A DNA stretch of 64,000 bases from positions 1,674,001-1,738,000 of the forward strand of contig NZ_CP024901.1 of NCBI RefSeq assembly GCF_003343245.1, read 5' to 3'. Of the stretch, positions 20,742 through 29,870 are shown piece by piece. Every line of letters begins with the position of its first letter. The stretch's first letter is position 1. The position numbers and the translations under genes were made by a program. This DNA is from Photorhabdus laumondii subsp. laumondii (GTDB lineage Bacteria; Pseudomonadota; Gammaproteobacteria; Enterobacterales; Enterobacteriaceae). Below the pieces are notes generated by a model. It worked only from the letters and a program-made list of their open reading frames with translations. It was not told where the DNA came from and did no database searches.

Positions 20742-20868
20742 TATACCCTATGGATTTCAAGATGCGTCGCGACGGCAAGGGAGTGAATCCCCGGGAGCAT
20801 AGCGAACTATGTGACCGGGGTGAGCGAGCGCAGCCAACAAAGAGGCAGCTTGAAAGATAACGGGTATA
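20742..20868 (+). repeat. ERIC element 5 (127 bp), inside the cluster
   Basis: Complete forward ERIC (TATACCCTATGGATTTCAAG ... AAAGATAACGGGTATA) in the only sizeable gap of the cluster. It ends 18 bp before the start codon of the fusion gene. Confidence 0.95.
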
Positions 20869-20886
20869 AAATAATTTATTAAGACT

Positions 20887-22743
20887 ATGCATATGAAAAC
20901 AGTAATACTTCTCTGTGCCGGAAGAGGCAGTAGATTATCAACGAGAACATCAAATAAACCAAAACCTTTGGTAGAAACAAATCAGATATCATTTATCGAT
21001 AATGCGCTGAGGAATATCGAATCTGTCGGTATTAAAAAAGTTATTATTGTGGTGGGTTATAAGAGCGATGTTTTAATGGCTCATATTAAACAAAACGCAT
21101 ATAACTTGCATATTGAATTTGTTAATAGCGATAAGTGGGAATCGACGAATAATATCTATTCTTTATATCTCGCCAGAAATTGGATTAAGCAAGATACCCT
21201 GATTCTTGAAGGCGATATCTTCTTTACTAAGAAATGCTTGGAAATTGTCATGTCAAAAGCGGGAGATCTTAATGTACTTGTTTCTCCTCTTAGCCAAAAT
21301 ATGGAAGGAACTTACGCAAAAGTTGATAATGATAATATCGTTGCGCTAAATTCCACCAAAGATAACAACTATCAGGTTGAAGAAGGTCAATATAAGACGG
21401 TAAATATTTATAATATTTGCACCGCTAATTTTGCTGAATATGTTACTAAAGAGCTAGAAAGTTACGTTGATAGTGGATCGACGGGGTTATATTATGAGGA
21501 TATATTTAAACACTCTTTACTGAATAATATGGCTGAATTTAAAGCAAGTATTGTTGATAATTCTCAATGGTATGAAGTAGATAATACTTATGATCTGGCT
21601 ATTTGTGATTTCATTTCAAGTAATAATAAATTAGATCTTGTGCAAAACAGGCATGGTGGATACTGGCGTTATCCTATTATTGACTTTGGCTTAATTTACA
21701 ATTTCAACTTTCCACCTAAAAAATTGAAAGATGAAATAAAGAATCATTTTGATGAAATATTATTAAATTATCCTGGCGGGAATCGTTTAGTCGAGCAGGC
21801 TTTATCTGAATTTATCGGAATAGAAAGAACGCAATTATGTATTTCAAATGGCGCTGCTGAGATAATTAAACGGCTTCCTGATGTTTATACAGGCAAAGTA
21901 TTAGTTACTGTACCATCATTTAATGAATATGCTAATTGCTTTGGTAAAGACAGAACAATATTTAGCTATAGTAAAGAGAGCAGAGATTTTGAAATAAATA
22001 TTGATGAACTATTAACGTTGGCGAAAGCAGAAAAGCCAAATGTGGTGGTGATTGAGTCACCAAATAATCCGACAGGTAAATTGACGCCTATTGATAGTCT
22101 GTTATATTTGGCTGGCGAATTGTCGGCATTAAATATCGACTTAATTGTTGATGAATCTTTCTTAGATTTCTCTAAAATGCGTGATGACACAATGTTAACG
22201 CATTTAGATAACTATAAGAATTTATCTGTTATTCGCAGCATGAGTAAAACCTTTGGCATTGGTGGTATTCGTATCGGGTATATTGCCACCGCAAATCAGG
22301 AATTACTTGGTAAAATAAGAGCTGTGTTACCCATTTGGAATATGAATGGTTTTGCTGAAGAGTTTTTATTAAGATTACCGCAATATAGAGAGAGTTATAA
22401 ATTAAGCTGTGAAAAAGTGATTAGTGATACATTAAAATTACAACAAGAATTAAACTCAATCGAGGGTATTACCGCATTTGAGACAGATTCTAATTTTGTT
22501 TACTGTAAATTGCATGTTTCTGATGCAAAGACGATATCACGGTTACTGTTAGATATTCATGGTCTGTATGTGAAAGAGTGTTCTGGCAAAGGAAATATAG
22601 GCTCTGATCTCTATTTACGTATTTCTTGCAGAACACCAAGTGATAATGAAATTTTAATAGGTTCATTGCGTATGGTGATGCAGGGGTTAATTAATATTAG
22701 TGATATTAGCGTGGTCAAGGAAGTTAACGAGGTTTGCGAATGA
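20887..22743 (+). CDS. Fused nucleotidyltransferase / PLP-dependent decarboxylase-aminotransferase (FrbH-like)
   Basis: 618 aa, two enzymes in one chain. Residues 1-240 form an NTP-transferase: the LLCAGRGSRL loop and KPKPLVE at the start, LEGDIFF as metal site. Residues 255-605 form a fold-type I PLP domain like CobD/HisC: YPGGNRLVEQAL, ESPNNPTGK, DESFLDFS, and the PLP lysine Lys454 in SMSKTFGIGGIRIGY. The same fusion order occurs in FrbH, which attaches CMP to a phosphonate amino acid and then decarboxylates it. Here the likely substrate is a phosphate amino acid, giving CDP-ethanolamine. An alternative is a PntC-type cytidylyltransferase/transaminase. The initiator may be 20887 or 20893; the ribosome-binding site is weak. 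Confidence 0.75.
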   Translation: MHMKTVILLCAGRGSRLSTRTSNKPKPLVETNQISFIDNALRNIESVGIKKVIIVVGYKSDVLMAHIKQNAYNLHIEFVNSDKWESTNNIYSLYLARNWIKQDTLILEGDIFFTKKCLEIVMSKAGDLNVLVSPLSQNMEGTYAKVDNDNIVALNSTKDNNYQVEEGQYKTVNIYNICTANFAEYVTKELESYVDSGSTGLYYEDIFKHSLLNNMAEFKASIVDNSQWYEVDNTYDLAICDFISSNNKLDLVQNRHGGYWRYPIIDFGLIYNFNFPPKKLKDEIKNHFDEILLNYPGGNRLVEQALSEFIGIERTQLCISNGAAEIIKRLPDVYTGKVLVTVPSFNEYANCFGKDRTIFSYSKESRDFEINIDELLTLAKAEKPNVVVIESPNNPTGKLTPIDSLLYLAGELSALNIDLIVDESFLDFSKMRDDTMLTHLDNYKNLSVIRSMSKTFGIGGIRIGYIATANQELLGKIRAVLPIWNMNGFAEEFLLRLPQYRESYKLSCEKVISDTLKLQQELNSIEGITAFETDSNFVYCKLHVSDAKTISRLLLDIHGLYVKECSGKGNIGSDLYLRISCRTPSDNEILIGSLRMVMQGLINISDISVVKEVNEVCE

Positions 22744-23414
22744 ATAATCCCAAAACAGTGGTAATTTGTGGTAAAGGAGAATTGGCAATTTTCATTTGTC
22801 AATATTTCTTAAATCATAAAGAGTATAAAATATCGCACGTGGTGGCAGATAAATTCGAACCTGTAAGCACTGATCAGACGTTAATTGATTTCTGTTATCA
22901 AAATAATATTGCTGTTATTGAAGATAATAAGGTTGAAAATCTACCCGGCTATGAAAATGGTGATTTCACTTGCGATTTATGTTTTGTCGTATTTCATAAG
23001 CGGATATTGCCTTTAAAATTCATTAATTCATGTAAGAAAATATTAAATATCCATTTGTCTTATTTACCTAAATATCGAGGTGTAAGACCGGTTAATTGGG
23101 CTTTGAAAAATGGAGATCAATCTCATGGCGTGACGATCCATGAAATCAACGAAGGTATTGATGCTGGGCCGATTGTGAATCAGATCTCGTTTTCTATTTA
23201 TCCTGAATTTGAAGAGGTCATTGACACTTATACACGGGCTATTCGCTATGCCAGACAATTATTCCTTGACACGATGCTGATATTGGAAAAAATAACACCA
23301 AGACCTCAGATTGATTCAGAGGCGACAATTTATTATGAAAAGGATAATCATAGTCTGGAAGAAAGGATGACATTTACCAAGCAGGCATCGCTCGAATTGC
23401 TTAATAAAGCTTAG
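22740..23414 (+). CDS. 10-formyl-THF-dependent formyltransferase
   Basis: 224 aa from ATG 22740, overlapping the previous stop by 4 nt with GAGG upstream. The formyltransferase triad is visible: Asn103 and His105 in NIHLSYLPKYRG, and Asp141 in NEGIDAGPIV. This is the core of Fmt, PurN and the N-hydroxyornithine formylase PvdF. Next to an N-hydroxylase, the expected reaction is N-formylation of a hydroxylamine, giving a retro-hydroxamate. It is too short for methionyl-tRNA formyltransferase, lacking that C-terminal domain. Confidence 0.8.
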   Translation: MNNPKTVVICGKGELAIFICQYFLNHKEYKISHVVADKFEPVSTDQTLIDFCYQNNIAVIEDNKVENLPGYENGDFTCDLCFVVFHKRILPLKFINSCKKILNIHLSYLPKYRGVRPVNWALKNGDQSHGVTIHEINEGIDAGPIVNQISFSIYPEFEEVIDTYTRAIRYARQLFLDTMLILEKITPRPQIDSEATIYYEKDNHSLEERMTFTKQASLELLNKA

Positions 23415-23445
23415 ATGATAATTGCCTTTAACACTGGAACGCCCT

Positions 23446-24249
23446 ATGTACAATCTCATTGCCACAGATCTCGATGGAACGCTTCTCCTTCAAGAAGATA
23501 TAATTGGTAAGTTTACCCGTAAAGTGCTTACTGATTTATCAAGTATGGGAAAGCAAATTGTATTTGCAACCGGCAGGCACCATGCTGATGTAAATTCCAT
23601 TATTGGTGATTTTGATATACCTGTGCATTTGATTACTTCGAATGGTGCCAGATTAACCAGTGCTTGTAAGAACTTGGATATCAGACAACATTTGCCAAGT
23701 CACATCGTAAAAAGAGTGATTGAAGAAACTCAGGTAGATAATGATTTAGTGATCAATATGTATTGTGGTTCTCAATGGTTAACCAATGAAGTGAATCATA
23801 ATTTTAGCGATTTTAGCCAGAATGATAATTTTAATCCAACATTCAAGTGTGTTGATGAAATGCCTTGTGATGCAGTTGAAAAAGTTTTTTTCATTCATAA
23901 GAGTAGAAATCATGATGCATTGGTTAAATTAGAACGCCATTTAATTGATCTCTTTTCTGATAATGTCAGTATTGCTTTTTCATTCCCTTGGTGTCTGGAG
24001 GTAATGGGGAGTGGTGTTTCGAAGGGGCAAGCTTTAATTCAGCTCGCTGGTTTTCTTGGTATCCCAATGAATAAAACGATTGCATTTGGTGACGGTATGA
24101 ATGATGTGGAAATGCTTTCAACCGTAGCTAAAGGGGTCATCATGGGAACGGCGCATAATAGGGTAAAACAAGCTCTTCCTGATGCCGATATTATTGGTTC
24201 TTGTTGTGAAGAGTCTGTGGCTCATTATTTATCTGAAAATATGTGCTAG
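23446..24249 (+). CDS. HAD-superfamily phosphatase (YigL/Cof type)
   Basis: 267 aa from ATG 23446, giving MYNLIATDLDGTLL. HAD motif I is DLDGT (nucleophile Asp8), with FATGRHHADV near residue 44 and motifs III/IV as VSKGQAL and FGDGMNDVEML. The sequence is closest to E. coli YigL, a pyridoxal-phosphate and sugar-phosphate phosphatase. In the cluster it may hydrolyse a phosphoester or nucleotidyl intermediate. It could equally be a passenger paralogue. Last gene of the AT-rich set. Confidence 0.75.
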   Translation: MYNLIATDLDGTLLLQEDIIGKFTRKVLTDLSSMGKQIVFATGRHHADVNSIIGDFDIPVHLITSNGARLTSACKNLDIRQHLPSHIVKRVIEETQVDNDLVINMYCGSQWLTNEVNHNFSDFSQNDNFNPTFKCVDEMPCDAVEKVFFIHKSRNHDALVKLERHLIDLFSDNVSIAFSFPWCLEVMGSGVSKGQALIQLAGFLGIPMNKTIAFGDGMNDVEMLSTVAKGVIMGTAHNRVKQALPDADIIGSCCEESVAHYLSENMC

Positions 24250-24681
24250 GCAAACTTGGGGCGTTAGGATTCAAATCTTGGCGCCCTTTGCCAATAGCTG
24301 AGCTGGCTCTATCTCTTGTTCTCTGTTCGCTGAAACATATATCCCGTGTATTAGTTGTTTTTTAAAATTATTTCTATTGTTTTTATTTACAAGTTAATAG
24401 TTATGAATATTCAATAGGGTAATAGCGAACAAATAAATGCCATGCTAATTTTACTCTATGAATTTAAATAGAAAAGTATGAACTCATCGACAATGATTGA
24501 TATTTTAGATGAGCTGAATGGCATCTATTTCAGGATACATATGCCATTATTTTCATGATCACTTTGTTGATATTTCTCACTTCTACTCTATTCTTTTTTA
24601 TAGGTATGAAATTCTGAACCCTCATCAAGAATGCGGCGATAGCTATTGTCAATTTATTCCCTATCAATATGAGGTTCCATT
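24250..24681. other. Intergenic region between the HAD and MACPF genes
   Basis: About 430 bp, AT-rich, containing no gene or RNA that I can support. The promoter of the MACPF gene should be here. Confidence 0.4.
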
Positions 24682-26214
24682 ATGTCTAACGATAAAACAG
24701 GAAAATCACTAGAACAGGAAAACAGCGAAAGAGATGTCGAAATACGTGACCGAAATTATTTTCGAAAATTGTCCCTATTCGATGATACTGTTATAGCTGG
24801 TGCTGAAATGATCGGCACAAGTTATGATGTTTTTGGTAAGTATTGTAATGTGGGAAGTTGTATGAATTCGCTTTTCGATGAGCGAAAAATCAATGCCAGT
24901 GAAGATAATTTCAAGAAGGTCACTATTCTCGGCAAAACCCTAAAAGTCCCCTATTATATCGATTGTTATAGTGTCGGGGATTTAAAATATACCAATGCAT
25001 CAGGCGAATCTATTGAGTCATATCAAAGCAATATTTCCAGTAAAAGCCGCATTAAAGGTAACTATTTATTCTTTAGTGCCTCACTGAAAGTCGATTTTGA
25101 TACGGATAGTCTGACGGATTTTGAAAATGCGTTTTCCCGCATTCAGTATACTTATGATCTCTATATACTTAAAAGTTCAGCAGAAGCACTAAAAGAGTTT
25201 CTTAAAGAGAGTGTTAAAACAGCCCTTGATAAGGCGGATACTGAGGAGGATATGAATGACCTATTTAATACTTGGGGTTCTCACTTTCTGAGTGGCGTGG
25301 TCATGGGCGGCTGTGCGCAATATTCATCATCTACGAACAAATATACGTCGAATCTAACAAACTCTTTTGATGTGGTTGCCGCAGCCTCATTTGCGGGATT
25401 TATCGGTCTCTCTGCTCGTACAGGAAATTCATTTATGGAGGATATAAAGAAATTTCGTTCAGCATCCAATATAAAAACCCACGCCATTGGCGGTGACTTA
25501 TCTCGATTTGATCCTTTTGGTGGCGCTACAAGTGCAGATCAACCTTCCGCAGAAGAAATAGCCGCAGCGAAAAAAGCCTTTGAAGACTGGAAAGCCAGTG
25601 TGCCCAATGCCCCTGAATTAGTTAACTTTGCAGATTCCAACCCCTTGACGGGGATTTGGGAACTGTGTTCAGACAGAACACAAAAGGCCAAGCTTAAAAA
25701 GCATTTTGAAACTGTCTGGGCTCCGGCGGAGTCTGCTAAACGACGTGTGCATGCGGATTATATTGATGAGATTATTATTGGAATCAATAATACTAACACC
25801 CCTCCTGAAGGGTATATTGGATTAAAATCCACTAAAGACGAAAATCTGAATAGTAAGGGTAATATTTGTCTTTTTATGCATAAAGCAAAATATGATCCCA
25901 ATATCGATAATAAGGATTGTATCACTGAATTAAAGTTCATCACTGTAAGAGATAAAAGTCCGGAGGGAGATTGGGTTAAAATCCCTCAAGATATTTATAT
26001 CTCACCCAATCAATATTTATATTTGTGTTACTTACCAGCGAAATATTCCGCCGAGAAGGCGATAAAGGACATTCAATTGTTATGCAGCAGTTGTGGTTCC
26101 AGCATGATACTTCCTTATGGATATAACGATGTCTTAGATGAAAGAGGTGAGAGAGCTAACGCTACTGAGGATGATAATGTTCATTATCTTATCTATAGCG
26201 CTGGGTGGAAATGA
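24682..26214 (+). CDS. MACPF-domain protein (Plu-MACPF-like)
   Basis: 510 aa without a signal peptide. Residues about 20-345 form a membrane-attack-complex/perforin domain. Its signature WGSHFLSGVVMGG starts at residue 198, and two alternating polar/hydrophobic clusters are the potential membrane hairpins. The C-terminal part (about 360-510) fits the beta-prism domain. Length, signature and the neighbouring kdp operon agree with the Photorhabdus luminescens MACPF protein whose crystal structure is known, which was reported not to be lytic. The role is probably interaction with host cells. The ATG has GAGG at 24671-24674. Confidence 0.9.
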   Translation: MSNDKTGKSLEQENSERDVEIRDRNYFRKLSLFDDTVIAGAEMIGTSYDVFGKYCNVGSCMNSLFDERKINASEDNFKKVTILGKTLKVPYYIDCYSVGDLKYTNASGESIESYQSNISSKSRIKGNYLFFSASLKVDFDTDSLTDFENAFSRIQYTYDLYILKSSAEALKEFLKESVKTALDKADTEEDMNDLFNTWGSHFLSGVVMGGCAQYSSSTNKYTSNLTNSFDVVAAASFAGFIGLSARTGNSFMEDIKKFRSASNIKTHAIGGDLSRFDPFGGATSADQPSAEEIAAAKKAFEDWKASVPNAPELVNFADSNPLTGIWELCSDRTQKAKLKKHFETVWAPAESAKRRVHADYIDEIIIGINNTNTPPEGYIGLKSTKDENLNSKGNICLFMHKAKYDPNIDNKDCITELKFITVRDKSPEGDWVKIPQDIYISPNQYLYLCYLPAKYSAEKAIKDIQLLCSSCGSSMILPYGYNDVLDERGERANATEDDNVHYLIYSAGWK

Positions 26215-26273
26215 AAAATATGAATAGGTGAGTTTTAGCCATTTGGAAATCGCTGAAAACAGCGTTATCTTTG

Positions 26274-26297
26274 GGGGAATTTATTTCCCCTTTATTA
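26274..26297 (+). terminator. Terminator of the MACPF gene
   Basis: GGGGAA-TTTAT-TTCCCC hairpin followed by TTTATT, 60 bp past the stop. Confidence 0.6.
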
Positions 26298-26479
26298 ATT
26301 TAAAATATTCCCACCTCGCGATCTATATATTTGTTCAAATGTTGTCGTTATTGTGAGTTTGAGCACCAGTAAATAGCAGCTAATATGCACCGAAAAACGC
26401 AATACATAAATGCAGGTTTGCGATATTTCAAACTCAAGTTGCTGCAACTAGAATCTTGTGACTTAGCGGCGGGGGCAAG

Positions 26480-27172
26480 TTAAGGCATAAACCGATAACC
26501 AATGCCGGTTTCAGTCAATAAATGTTTTGGTCTGGTTGGGTCGGTTTCTAATTTTTGTCGTAAATGCCCCATATAAATCCGTAAATAATGGTTGTGTTCA
26601 ACATAATTAGGGCCCCAAACTTGGTTGAGTAATTGGCGTTGGGTGAGTACTTTACCGCTATTCGCTAATAATTCACCGAGTAACCGGAATTCAATCGGGG
26701 TGAGATGCAGTTCTTCATCGTTTTTAGTGATTCGGCGGTTAACCAGATCGACAACCACATCAGAAAAATGAACGATCGATTCTTCTCTGTTGGTTCTGGC
26801 AAAACGACGTAAGGCAACCCGGACTCTTGCCAATAGCTCACTGATGCCAAAGGGTTTACTCAGATAATCATCTGCGCCGACATCCAAGGCCGCAACTTTA
26901 TCCGCTTCTTTATCACGGGCAGAGAGAACAATAACGGGAATTGCGCTCCATTGGCGCAGATCGCGGATTAGGTTAATACCGTCACCATCCGGCAATCCCA
27001 AATCAAGAATAATTAAGTCAGGCTTACGGGTTCCCGCTTCAATCAGGCCCCATTTCAGTGTATCACTGTCAAATACGCGATAGCCTTCACCTTCCAACGC
27101 TAGCCGGACAAAGCGTCGGATCTCTTTTTCATCTTCAATAATCAAGATGGTGTTATTGTTGGTAATAATCAC
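26480..27172 (-). CDS. kdpE: Two-component response regulator KdpE
   Basis: OmpR-family activator of the kdp operon. 230 aa. The receiver domain (about 8-120) has acidic residues in IIEDEKE, the phosphoacceptor Asp57 in LIILDLGLPDG, and the conserved Lys in YLSKPF. The winged-helix output domain is at about 130-228. The start is a GTG overlapping the kdpD stop by 4 nt with GAGGAG upstream, so the two are translated together. Last gene of kdpFABCDE. Confidence 0.96.
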   Translation of the reverse strand: MIITNNNTILIIEDEKEIRRFVRLALEGEGYRVFDSDTLKWGLIEAGTRKPDLIILDLGLPDGDGINLIRDLRQWSAIPVIVLSARDKEADKVAALDVGADDYLSKPFGISELLARVRVALRRFARTNREESIVHFSDVVVDLVNRRITKNDEELHLTPIEFRLLGELLANSGKVLTQRQLLNQVWGPNYVEHNHYLRIYMGHLRQKLETDPTRPKHLLTETGIGYRFMP

Positions 27173-29862
27173 ATCTCCTCAGTAATAATTTCTGGCGGTT
27201 TCTCTAACGGTAGAACAAAGTGAAAACTTGCTCCACCTTTTTCGTTATTGCTCGCCCAAATCTTTCCTTGGTGAATTTCAATAATTGCCCGGCAAATTGC
27301 CAATCCAAGGCCCACGCCGGGAATAGCAGATTCTTTACGAGCGCGGGAGAATTTATCGAAAATTAACTGTTCTTGTTCCGGCGGAATGCCTTTGCCTGCA
27401 TCCCAAACTTCAATATGAATTTGATTTTTTTCTGTTGTCGCTTTAATACCTAATGGTATTTGTTCATCGGTATATTTAATTGCGTTTTCCAACAGGTTGA
27501 TAAATACCCGCTCCAGTAAACTGGCATCACAATGCAACAGTAAATCCGATGGCAGGGAAACCGCGACGGGATGACGGTTGAGTGCATATTCCAGCGAACG
27601 TAAGGTACTGCCGACGATCTCTTCCAGCGATTGCCATTCCAGATTGAGCTGAATGCCTCCCGATTGGATACGCGCCATGTCCAGTAAGTTATTAACCAGA
27701 CGGGAAGTGCTGAGAATTTGTTGGCGGATCTGATTCACCTGTTTGGTATGTGGAGAACCTTCGGCAGAGAGATCCAACATCAGGATTTCCGCTTGTCCGA
27801 ATAGGACGGTCAGCGGTGTGCGTAAATCGTGAGACAGGGCCGCCAGAAGCGAGTTACGTAACTGTTCCCTTTCTGTATCCAATTTGGCGGATTCTGCCCG
27901 GCGTGAGAGTTGTAATCTTTCCAGCGCATTGGCGATCAGGCCGGTAAATGTTTGCAGCAATCGCTGTTGTTCAGGGATCAGTAACTGGCGCAAATAGGAG
28001 GGCTCAATAGCCAATACCGCCAGTGTTTGAGAAGGTGTGGCGATAGGCTGTAGTTGGTAAGGTACGCTAGGTAGCGTATCTGTTCCCGCTCCGGCCGGCA
28101 GGTTTTTATCAAAACTCCATTTTGCAATGGCATCATCAATCAGCATGTGACCGCCATTATTGGTCGTCAGTTGATATAAATTGCCATCGTCGTTGGGTAA
28201 AAAGAGGCCAGTTTTAGCTTGAAAACCATTAGTAAGAAAGTGGTAGCTGGTGCGGGCAATATCTTCTTCATTCAGCGCTCGGCTCAGTTCACGGGTCATT
28301 TCATAGAGATTGCGGGTTCGTTGTTCGCGGTAACGGGCAATTCGCGCCTGATATCTCATTCCTGCTGTTAAGTTTCCGACGACGACGCCCACTATCAGCA
28401 TGACACTAAAAGTCAGCAGGTACTGCATATCGGTAACAGCAAGAGACCAATGAGGCTGTACAAAGAAGATATCGAAACTAATGACATTAATAAAAGCAGC
28501 AAAGATTGATGGTCGGCGTCCGTAAAATAGCGCAATGACGACGACGCCAAGCAGGTAAAGCGTGACAAGATTGGCTTTATCAAGGGTCAGTAAAAACGTT
28601 CGGGAGAACAAGGTGATAAGTGTACAGAGCGCAATCGCGATCAGGCAGCCCTGAATCTGTACTCGCCATTTTTCACTCACAGAGCGGTTGTCTTGTTCTT
28701 TATCCCAGTGGCTGCGTTCTTCTAATGCGACAATCACCAGATCCAAATCTGGCCCTAGTTTCCCTAGTCGGTCAGCAAAACCTGAACGCCATTGCCAGCC
28801 AAACAGTTTCTGTTTGGATGTACAGCGGCGGCCTATCAGAATCTTGCCGAGGTTATGTTCTCTGGCATAACGTAATACCGCTTTTTCTTTGTTTGGATCA
28901 GAAAGCGTCGCGGTTTCAGCCCCCAATTCATGCGCTAATCTGAGCGCTTTTAAGATGGAGCGCCGTTTACCTTCGGGTAGTTGGTACAGTTTTGGGGTTT
29001 CAACGTAGATTGCATGCCAGATACAGCCTAATCGGGCCGCAAGGCGAGCGGCAGTGCGGATGAGCTTTTCATTACCTGAGCTGTTACCAATGCATAGTAG
29101 AAGATTATCACGGGTATGCCAGACCGGTTCATGCCCTTGTGTGTCGCGGAAAGCACGCATTTGATCATCAACCCGATCAGCCGTCCGGCGCAAAGCCAGT
29201 TCCCGCAATGCAATCAAATTACCTTTGCGAAAAAAATGTTCAATAGCACGTTCTGCCTGGCTAGGAATATAGACTTTACCTTCATTGAGCCGCTGGCGCA
29301 GATCATCCGGGGGCAGATCAACTAAGACAATTTCATTCGCTTGATCAAAGATATGATCAGGAATGGTTTCCCTGACCCGGATACCGGTAATATCCCCCAC
29401 AACATCATTGAGGCTTTCCAGATGCTGAACGTTGATGGTAGTCAGTACATCTATGCCAGCTTCAAGCAGTTCTTCAACGTCTTGCCAGCGTTTGGGATGA
29501 CGGTTGGTGTGAGGATTACTGAATGCCAACTCATCCATCAAAATGATGGCCGGGTGGCGGGCAATGGCAGCATCAAGATCAAAGACGCTGATTTTGCGCC
29601 GTCGGTAGTAGATCTGCTTCAGTGGCAGTTGTGGCAGACCATCAAGTAAAGCGGCAGTTCCTTGCCGCTCATGGGTTTCTACCACGCCGATAACCACATC
29701 CAGTCCTTGAGCACGCAATCTTTGCGCTTCCTGCAACATGGCATAGGTTTTTCCGACGCCAGCGCAGGCACCGAAAAATATCTTTAATTTACCGCGCTGT
29801 TTCTCATTAACCAGTGTCAGTAATTCATCAGGGTCAGGGCGCTGTGGTTCGTGTTGATCCAT
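27169..29862 (-). CDS. kdpD: Osmosensitive K+ channel sensor kinase KdpD
   Basis: Membrane histidine kinase sensing potassium limitation. 897 aa. The N-terminal KdpD domain contains a Walker A motif (GACAGVGKT, about residues 31-39). A universal-stress-like domain follows at about 250-370, then four transmembrane helices at about 400-495. A GAF-like region precedes the HisKA site (ALSHDLRTPL, near residue 675) and the HATPase domain with GVGLGLAI. Full length relative to E. coli. Confidence 0.97.
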   Translation of the reverse strand: MDQHEPQRPDPDELLTLVNEKQRGKLKIFFGACAGVGKTYAMLQEAQRLRAQGLDVVIGVVETHERQGTAALLDGLPQLPLKQIYYRRRKISVFDLDAAIARHPAIILMDELAFSNPHTNRHPKRWQDVEELLEAGIDVLTTINVQHLESLNDVVGDITGIRVRETIPDHIFDQANEIVLVDLPPDDLRQRLNEGKVYIPSQAERAIEHFFRKGNLIALRELALRRTADRVDDQMRAFRDTQGHEPVWHTRDNLLLCIGNSSGNEKLIRTAARLAARLGCIWHAIYVETPKLYQLPEGKRRSILKALRLAHELGAETATLSDPNKEKAVLRYAREHNLGKILIGRRCTSKQKLFGWQWRSGFADRLGKLGPDLDLVIVALEERSHWDKEQDNRSVSEKWRVQIQGCLIAIALCTLITLFSRTFLLTLDKANLVTLYLLGVVVIALFYGRRPSIFAAFINVISFDIFFVQPHWSLAVTDMQYLLTFSVMLIVGVVVGNLTAGMRYQARIARYREQRTRNLYEMTRELSRALNEEDIARTSYHFLTNGFQAKTGLFLPNDDGNLYQLTTNNGGHMLIDDAIAKWSFDKNLPAGAGTDTLPSVPYQLQPIATPSQTLAVLAIEPSYLRQLLIPEQQRLLQTFTGLIANALERLQLSRRAESAKLDTEREQLRNSLLAALSHDLRTPLTVLFGQAEILMLDLSAEGSPHTKQVNQIRQQILSTSRLVNNLLDMARIQSGGIQLNLEWQSLEEIVGSTLRSLEYALNRHPVAVSLPSDLLLHCDASLLERVFINLLENAIKYTDEQIPLGIKATTEKNQIHIEVWDAGKGIPPEQEQLIFDKFSRARKESAIPGVGLGLAICRAIIEIHQGKIWASNNEKGGASFHFVLPLEKPPEIITEEM

Positions 29863-29870
29863 ATTCAGCC

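Noticed and set aside
17868..24249. Phosphonate biosynthesis cluster
   Set aside because: FrbH-like and FrbG-like enzymes invite this, but no PEP mutase, phosphonopyruvate decarboxylase or phosphonomethylmalate synthase is present in the window.
24518..24712. 64-codon frame before the MACPF gene
   Set aside because: No ribosome-binding site, unusual composition, and it overlaps the well-supported MACPF start.
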